From assembly GCA_036939975.1 (NCBI GenBank), contig JALLPB010000992.1, positions 1-11,829 of the forward strand: DNA of 11,829 bases. Reading direction: 5' to 3'. How positions within the stretch are numbered: the stretch's first letter is position 1; every line of letters starts with the position of its first letter. Source of the stretch: Cyclostephanos tholiformis (taxonomy: Eukaryota > Bacillariophyta > Thalassiosirophyceae > Thalassiosirales > Thalassiosiraceae). The notes under the pieces are model-generated. The model had not been told where the DNA came from and searched no databases. It saw nothing but the letters and a program-made list of their open reading frames with translations. This document shows, piece by piece, positions 7,529 to 11,829 of the stretch. Made by a program: the position numbers and the translations under genes.

Positions 7529-8034
7529 AGTACCTACTTTCAAATATCTCAGAATGTTAATTCAAAATTTCTGTGTCATCTTTCTTCTTTCTTGTCATCT
7601 TCATATGTCCAGCAGGAGAGAAATTTCCATCGGGCTACAATTAATAAGGCCCGAAAATTGGTATTTTCACTACATCAATCTCTTTGTCATACCTTTTATC
7701 AATGGAATTCCATAAATATCTACTTAAATATTTCTCATTTTTATTTTTTAGTTATAATACTTGCCTTTTCTGATATCTACTTAACTTCAAAGTCCTTGTT
7801 TAAACTGTCTTATTACTAGTCATCACACTTTTAATTAAATCTTTCCTTAATATTGTGTTAGACTTTTGCATTTTTTTGTATTTTCTGATTATTATATGTC
7901 TATTATCAGATACACTGTAAGTTATTTTTTCTACTATCTTGGCTTCACAACTTCTTCTTTCACATGAGTTTTTTTTCTGTCACTACACTTTGGCATATTG
8001 GCACACCACAACAATACACATCACGCACACCGCC
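7529..8034. other. AT-rich non-coding stretch
   Basis: No gene is supported. The sequence is T-rich on the plus strand with TTTCTTC-type runs (about 7578-7596) and several TTATT/TTTTTT patches. A 75-codon open frame at 7592-7819 starts at TTG and has the Leu/Ile/Tyr/Ser composition that AT-rich DNA gives by chance. It may be spacer or an old element too worn to recognise. Confidence 0.4.
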
Positions 8035-8345
8035 ACATCCTCCTCCACATTGTTGCCCTTACATCAGCCCTGCTGGGCTGCCGCTGATGTGCTGCCATTG
8101 TTGTGAAGCCATTGTCATGTTGCCACAGCCACCGCTGTTGCACTCACATCATCCTCTGGGCTGCCATTGTTGTGCTGCCATTGTTGCGCCACCATCATTG
8201 TGCTGCCACCATGCTCCCCTCCATCGCTCTGCCATTGTGGCGCCACTGTCATGCGGCCATCGTCATGCTGCCACAGCTGCCTCCGTTGTGCCACCATCCT
8301 TGTGCTGCTATTGTTGTGCCACCTCAGCCGCTCAAACAATACAGC
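8035..8345 (+). repeat. Degenerate triplet-based minisatellite (GCCATTGTTGTGCTGCC-like units)
   Basis: About 310 bases consist of imperfect units mixing GCCATTGTTGTG, CTGCCA, GCCACC and ATCATC/GTCATG blocks, with a basic period of three and common unit lengths near 15-18. Because the period is a multiple of three, all six frames stay partly open and give Cys/His/Ala/Pro-rich or Trp/Gln/His/Gly-rich translations. These are by-products, not proteins. A small CCACCA/GCCACC patch at about 8660-8715 is related in composition. Confidence 0.8.
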
Positions 8346-8455
8346 CACTATGGTAAGGTAGACTATTTGCCTTGGCCATGGGGGTCACCATGGTCAAATG
8401 GCCCACTGCTATTCATGGTCTAAATGAAAGGGGATTAAGTTTAAGAATTATGGTA

Positions 8456-8540
8456 GTGGTGAGCAGGGATTTGAACTCTATTAATATCATCCATGCTCCA
8501 GACATGCACTTGGCATGCATCCTCACTCATGCTATACCAC
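8456..8540 (-). other. Degenerate tRNA-like element (tRNA pseudogene or SINE head)
   Basis: On the minus strand this 85-nt stretch has tRNA layout with a long variable arm. The ends GTGGT (8540-8536) and ACCAC (8460-8456) pair. A D-arm-like hairpin GCAT/ATGC encloses an eight-base loop. The T-loop region AGTTCAAATCCC is an excellent Pol III B box, and its stem has one mismatch and one wobble. TGGTATAGCATG matches the A-box consensus at all but one position. The anticodon arm is ambiguous and lacks T33, so a functional tRNA is unlikely. The acceptor stem fails after five pairs and no T-run follows closely. A tRNA-derived SINE head or tRNA relic explains it best. Confidence 0.45.
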
Positions 8541-8559
8541 TGTCTACTTACTTATGATG

Positions 8560-9489
8560 AGTGCTGATGTAGGTGGTATTCCGATGAAACATTCTCATAC
8601 CAAAGAATAGACTCCAACCAGCGAGGGAATGTACTCCCCCCCCACGGCCATGTTTTCTCACCACCACCACAGCCACCACCATAGGATAGCCACGACAGCC
8701 GCTGCCACTGCTGTGCACACATCAATATTTGGCCAGCACCCTTCATGCTCACATGGGATCTCCAGCTAATTGATGTTGTGTCACAATTGTTGCGATCCCT
8801 AATACCGGTAAGTTGCCCCCCCCCCTCTTCTCTTATTTTGTCTAATATAATATCCCAATCCCTCCCCCCCATTTAATTTGGATAATATTTGCCCATCCAA
8901 TTTCCCCTCTCCTTCATCCTCCTTTCTCTATGGTTAATTATTTTCCCCTTCTCCCTTCATTTTCATCTCCAGTATGTCTACTGATACCATATTTAACTTT
9001 TTTTGTCCCTTCACCTATCTCTCATATCCCTCTGTCTCCCTAAGATTGTAAGGAACCATCCTTTGATTGCATTTTCATCCAATATTGCCACCAACATTCC
9101 TTCATCAAGACAAGTTGCTGTAAGCTACATCTTCAAAACAAGGAATCAACCTCCAGTCTAAAGAAATTGTTTTACGACAGCCTTAACACCCAGATTTGAA
9201 ACTTGCATTAATGCCAAGCAAAGAATCCATAGAACTTCTCTGATTTTGCGCTCTCTTTTGCACTTGGCAATAGGGGATCCACAAGACAAAATGCCATTTT
9301 TTAAATTGCCTCTGGACCAATTCTGACTAGCCCAATTCACTCAAATAACTCTCAACATGATCCCTGTAAAGCTTAGTTAAAAAAGACCTCTTTCTTACAA
9401 ACCCCAGATGTCAGTATTTTTGTACTAGTGACTGGACTAGTCATTAACTTGGCTTCACTAGGGACTGACCCTGTACTGTCTCTTCTACT
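8560..9489. other. Non-coding stretch with pyrimidine-rich tracts
   Basis: No gene is supported. Plus-strand C/T-rich tracts run from about 8815 to 9060 (repeated CCCCTC, TCTCCTT, TCCCT). C-only runs stand at about 8637-8643, 8816-8825 and 8864-8870. A CACCACCACAGCCACCACC patch lies near 8660. From 9060 to 9480 the sequence is of mixed composition, and the longest open frame (9158-9340, minus) is 60 codons with no recognisable motif. Confidence 0.4.
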
Positions 9490-10165
9490 GAGGAATATGC
9501 ACCTTCATAGGCTGTGGATTGGCATATGGGTGCACCCTTACACTGTTATTTATCTGTGCAAGTGGGGGTCAAATTTAGGAATTTGGGGTATGACTGTGCC
9601 TGAGTGACATTGTGTTGTCATGGTCGAGGCTGCAAACCACCATTGACTGCATCACACATTAATATTGGTATAAAGTGTTTTAGCACCATCATATGCTATG
9701 GATGCTGGGCATATGGGTGCACCCTTACACTGTTATACCTGTGCATGTGGGGGCCAGACTTTGGAAATTTGGGGAATGACTGAGCCCGAGTGATGTTGCG
9801 GTGTCATGGTTGAGGCTGCAACCACCCCTGACTGCATCATACATTCATTTTTTTGGATGTATGCAAAGTGTTTTGGCATCATCATATGATGTGGATGGGT
9901 GTATTGGTGCACCCTTACACTGTTATACCTGTGCAGTTGGGGGCCAAATTTTGAAAAAATATAGTATGATCGAGCCCAAGTGATGTTGTGTTGTCATGGT
10001 TGAGGCTGCAAAACCCCGCTGACCACAACACACATTCATATTGGATGTATGCAAAGTGTTTTAGCACCTTTATATGCTGTGGAAGGGAAAATCATGGGTG
10101 CACCCTTAGTACACTGATACTTGTGCAGGTGGGGGCCAAATTTTGGAAAGAGAACCATGATGACA
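9490..10165. repeat. Four-unit tandem satellite, period 187-191 bp
   Basis: The core GGGTGCACCCTTA (or TGGTGCACCCTTA) occurs at 9528, 9715, 9905 and 10096, giving spacings of 187, 190 and 191. Around it the units share, in order, a CTGTTATACCTGTGCA block, GTGGGGGCCAAATTTTGG, GAGCCCGAGTGATGTTG, TGTCATGGTTGAGGCTGCA, a CTGCATCACACATT block, TATGCAAAGTGTTTTAGCA and CATCATATGCTATGG. Units differ by many substitutions, so the array is old or under gene conversion. The first unit lacks its left part and the last ends about 10165 as the next minisatellite begins. No open frame is conserved between units. Confidence 0.9.
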
Positions 10166-10252
10166 ACCACAGCAACAACCACAATGGCAACTATGATGGA
10201 AACCATGGCAATGGCAACCATGGTGGCAACCATGATAGCAATGATTGCCTTT
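10150..10252. repeat. Minisatellite of GGCAACCATG / AACCACAA units
   Basis: Imperfect 6-9-base units (GGCAACCAT, GGAAACCAT, AACCACAGCAAC) run directly off the last satellite unit. The translated plus strand gives an Asn/His/Gly-rich string, a by-product of the triplet period. In composition it approximates the reverse complement of the array at 8035-8345 (both are built from CAA, CCA and ATGG triplets). Confidence 0.75.
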
Positions 10253-10379
10253 TGTTGTTTTTATTGTCATAATTGTGTGTAGGGTGCTCAGAAAAAATCT
10301 GGCATAATAAATACATTATTCTTGCTCCAAACCAACCCCAAATCATTGCACTCGTCACTTCCCCCACCCACGAATCATA

Positions 10380-11350
10380 TGACAATCAACTGATGTTAGA
10401 AGGAAGAGATGGAGCAATGGAGGGGCAAGTGAGGGAGGTGAGAAGAGAGTGGAAGAGGGCAGGAGGGGGGGCATAGGGGGCAATGAGGGGAGACACGTCA
10501 TTGCTGCCGCCAGTGGTAGTCAGAGAAACCAACAATCAACTGGAACGAGAGGAAGCGGTGGAGAGGATCAAGGGAGGGATCCGAGATGAGGCTGGTGGGC
10601 GGAGGGGAGAGATGGCAATGGGGGGGGGAGCGAGTATGGTGACATTGTGCTCGCTCAGATCATACAACAATTAACTTGAGGGCAACCGAGAGAAAGAGGG
10701 GGGGAAGGAGAGGAGGGGAGACAATGGTGAAGGAGAGCAGGACAAATGGGTGATTGCAAATGAGAGAGGGAGAGATGATGGGGAAGAAGTTGAGGAGGGG
10801 GTTAGGGGAAGATGGGCAGAGTGGACGAGTGCTATGGGGGAGACATGATGACGATGTGATGAAGTTTGATTGAAAAGTAGCAATCAGCTGACTATGATGT
10901 GGGATGCAAGGGTGAATAGAGGGGTGAGCATGGGGGCTGAAGGGATAAGGGGACAACAGCAAGGTAGGGGGGGACGGAGGAGTGCGACCAATGACAAAAT
11001 TATTGCATGCCGCTCCTTAAAAATATAACAAACAACTGACAAAGGATACGACCAGAAATCAAGGGATGAGCATGGGGAATGAGAGGAGAGGAGAGAGAGG
11101 GAAGATATAGCAAAGGTGGGGGGTACAATGGTGATTGAGAGGATGCGACAGGTGAGCAAGGGAGATGAGGGGCAAGGGGAAGATGGAGGGGGAGGGATCA
11201 TCACTCAACAATCAAATGATATGAACTGGAAGAGGGGGAGAGATAAGATAATGGCAAGTGCAGTTGGAGGAGAGGAAGAGAAGGTGTGAAAAGAGGAGTA
11301 AGCAGCAGAGGAAATGTGGGAGGACGAGCGGAGGAGGAGGAAGAAAGATG
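10380..11350. repeat. Purine-rich block with a recurring CAATCAACTG-like motif
   Basis: For nearly a kilobase the plus strand is dominated by A and G (GAGAGG, GGAAGAG, G runs of 7-9). Broken into it at intervals is a short pyrimidine-containing motif: CAATCAACTG at 10383 and 10533, CAATTAACTT at 10668, CAATCAGCTG at 10881, CAAACAACTG at 11029 and CAATCAAATG at 11209. Spacings are 150, 135, 213, 148 and 180. A second block about 30-45 bases before most copies (ATTGCACTCGTCAC, CATTGCTGCCGCC, CATTGTGCTCGC, TATTGCATGCCGC) is shared too. This is a degenerate satellite with a purine-rich spacer. Minus-strand Ser/Pro/Leu-rich open frames here are composition artefacts. Confidence 0.6.
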
Positions 11351-11829
11351 GGGAGGATATGCCTTTCATATTAATTTAAGTCGAATTCCTCTGTAGACCA
11401 CACTGAATTCCTATGTACAATTTTTGTTCCTGCCATTTTAAAGCCTCCTCCCCCTTCACCATGATGTCCGCCACTCTGCTGCAGCCCCAATGGCCCACAT
11501 AGAGACGGAATCATGCCCCAATACTCAAGGGGCTTCTTCCACACATGCATGAGAACATCTCCTATGCTTTTTATGCTTCACATACATTTGGCTTAGTAAT
11601 TATAGGATGCAATAAAAGCATGTAAAAACACAAGATAATCCAGGTGTTTTGGTAGCTGGGGTCCGCCACGCATTTGGGGGCCCCAACGGACCACTTACGG
11701 TCAAACTTATGTCTTGAAACTTTACATACATCTTCCAAACATATATGTGAGCAATATTTCATGCTGAAGCAATCTATTTAAATGATCTCTGGACATTCAA
11801 ATAAAGAAAGCTCAAAATAGCATGTAAAA
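11351..11829. other. No recognisable feature to the window end
   Basis: The purine bias stops at about 11350. A short direct repeat GAATTCCTCTGTA / GAATTCCTATGTA (about 11383-11418) marks the edge. The rest is mixed AT-rich sequence with no gene, RNA or repeat I can name. The longest open frame (11571-11762, minus, 63 codons) shows no motif. Confidence 0.4.

Noticed and set aside
7592..7819. 75-codon plus-strand frame
   Set aside because: It has a TTG start, low-complexity Leu/Ile/Ser/Tyr content and lies in AT-rich DNA.
7964..8423. Cys/His-rich frames resembling a metal-binding protein
   Set aside because: All frames of the triplet minisatellite are open; the Cys-His pattern comes from TGC/CAT repeats, not from a conserved fold.
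8456..8540. Functional tRNA gene
   Set aside because: The anticodon arm has no T33 in the best fold, the acceptor stem pairs for only five bases and no close T-run terminator follows.
9490..10165. CRISPR array
   Set aside because: Units are about 190 bp, diverged throughout and lack the short identical repeats with unique spacers; the genome is also eukaryotic.
10660..11204. Ser/Pro/Leu-rich minus-strand frames
   Set aside because: They are the pyrimidine-strand translation of the purine-rich block, open by composition only.

Overview
The window looks like nuclear DNA of a stramenopile alga, most probably a diatom. It is not bacterial: one gene has a GTAAGT/CAG intron, the genes sit singly in divergent or convergent pairs, and more than half of the window is simple repeats, satellites and decayed sequence. 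The ankyrin protein and the cysteine-rich protein resemble diatom proteins as I remember them. This is recognition, not a database result.

Three intact protein genes form a GC-rich island from about 1785 to 6493. (i) 1785-2621 (-) encodes a 278-residue single-span protein whose first 26 residues align without a gap to bacterial TatB. It is probably a nuclear-encoded mitochondrial TatB subunit. (ii) 2979-5066 (+) encodes a 695-residue type II membrane protein with an acidic N-terminal tail, one transmembrane segment and four copies of an eight-cysteine module. (iii) 5278-6493 (-) encodes a 374-residue ankyrin-repeat protein in two exons joined across a 91-nt intron. Genes (i) and (ii) are divergent and share a 357-bp promoter interval. 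Genes (ii) and (iii) converge.

Left of the island (1-1784) I see no convincing gene, only a two-copy direct repeat of about 126 bp and short broken reading frames. Right of it there is a possible broken coding fragment (6579-6800, -) and a better supported pseudogene (6892-7486, +) that keeps one reading frame through five stops and a frameshift and may derive from a GNAT-type acetyltransferase. From 7500 to the end the DNA is repetitive: a TAATC pentamer run, a triplet-based minisatellite (8035-8345), a degenerate tRNA-like or SINE-head element (8456-8540, -), a four-copy satellite with a 187-191-bp period (9490-10165), a second triplet minisatellite (about 10150-10250), and about 950 bp of purine-rich DNA with a recurring CAATCAACTG-like motif.

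The three genes show no sign of a shared pathway. The best candidates for new biology are the TatB-like protein and the four-module cysteine-rich membrane protein.
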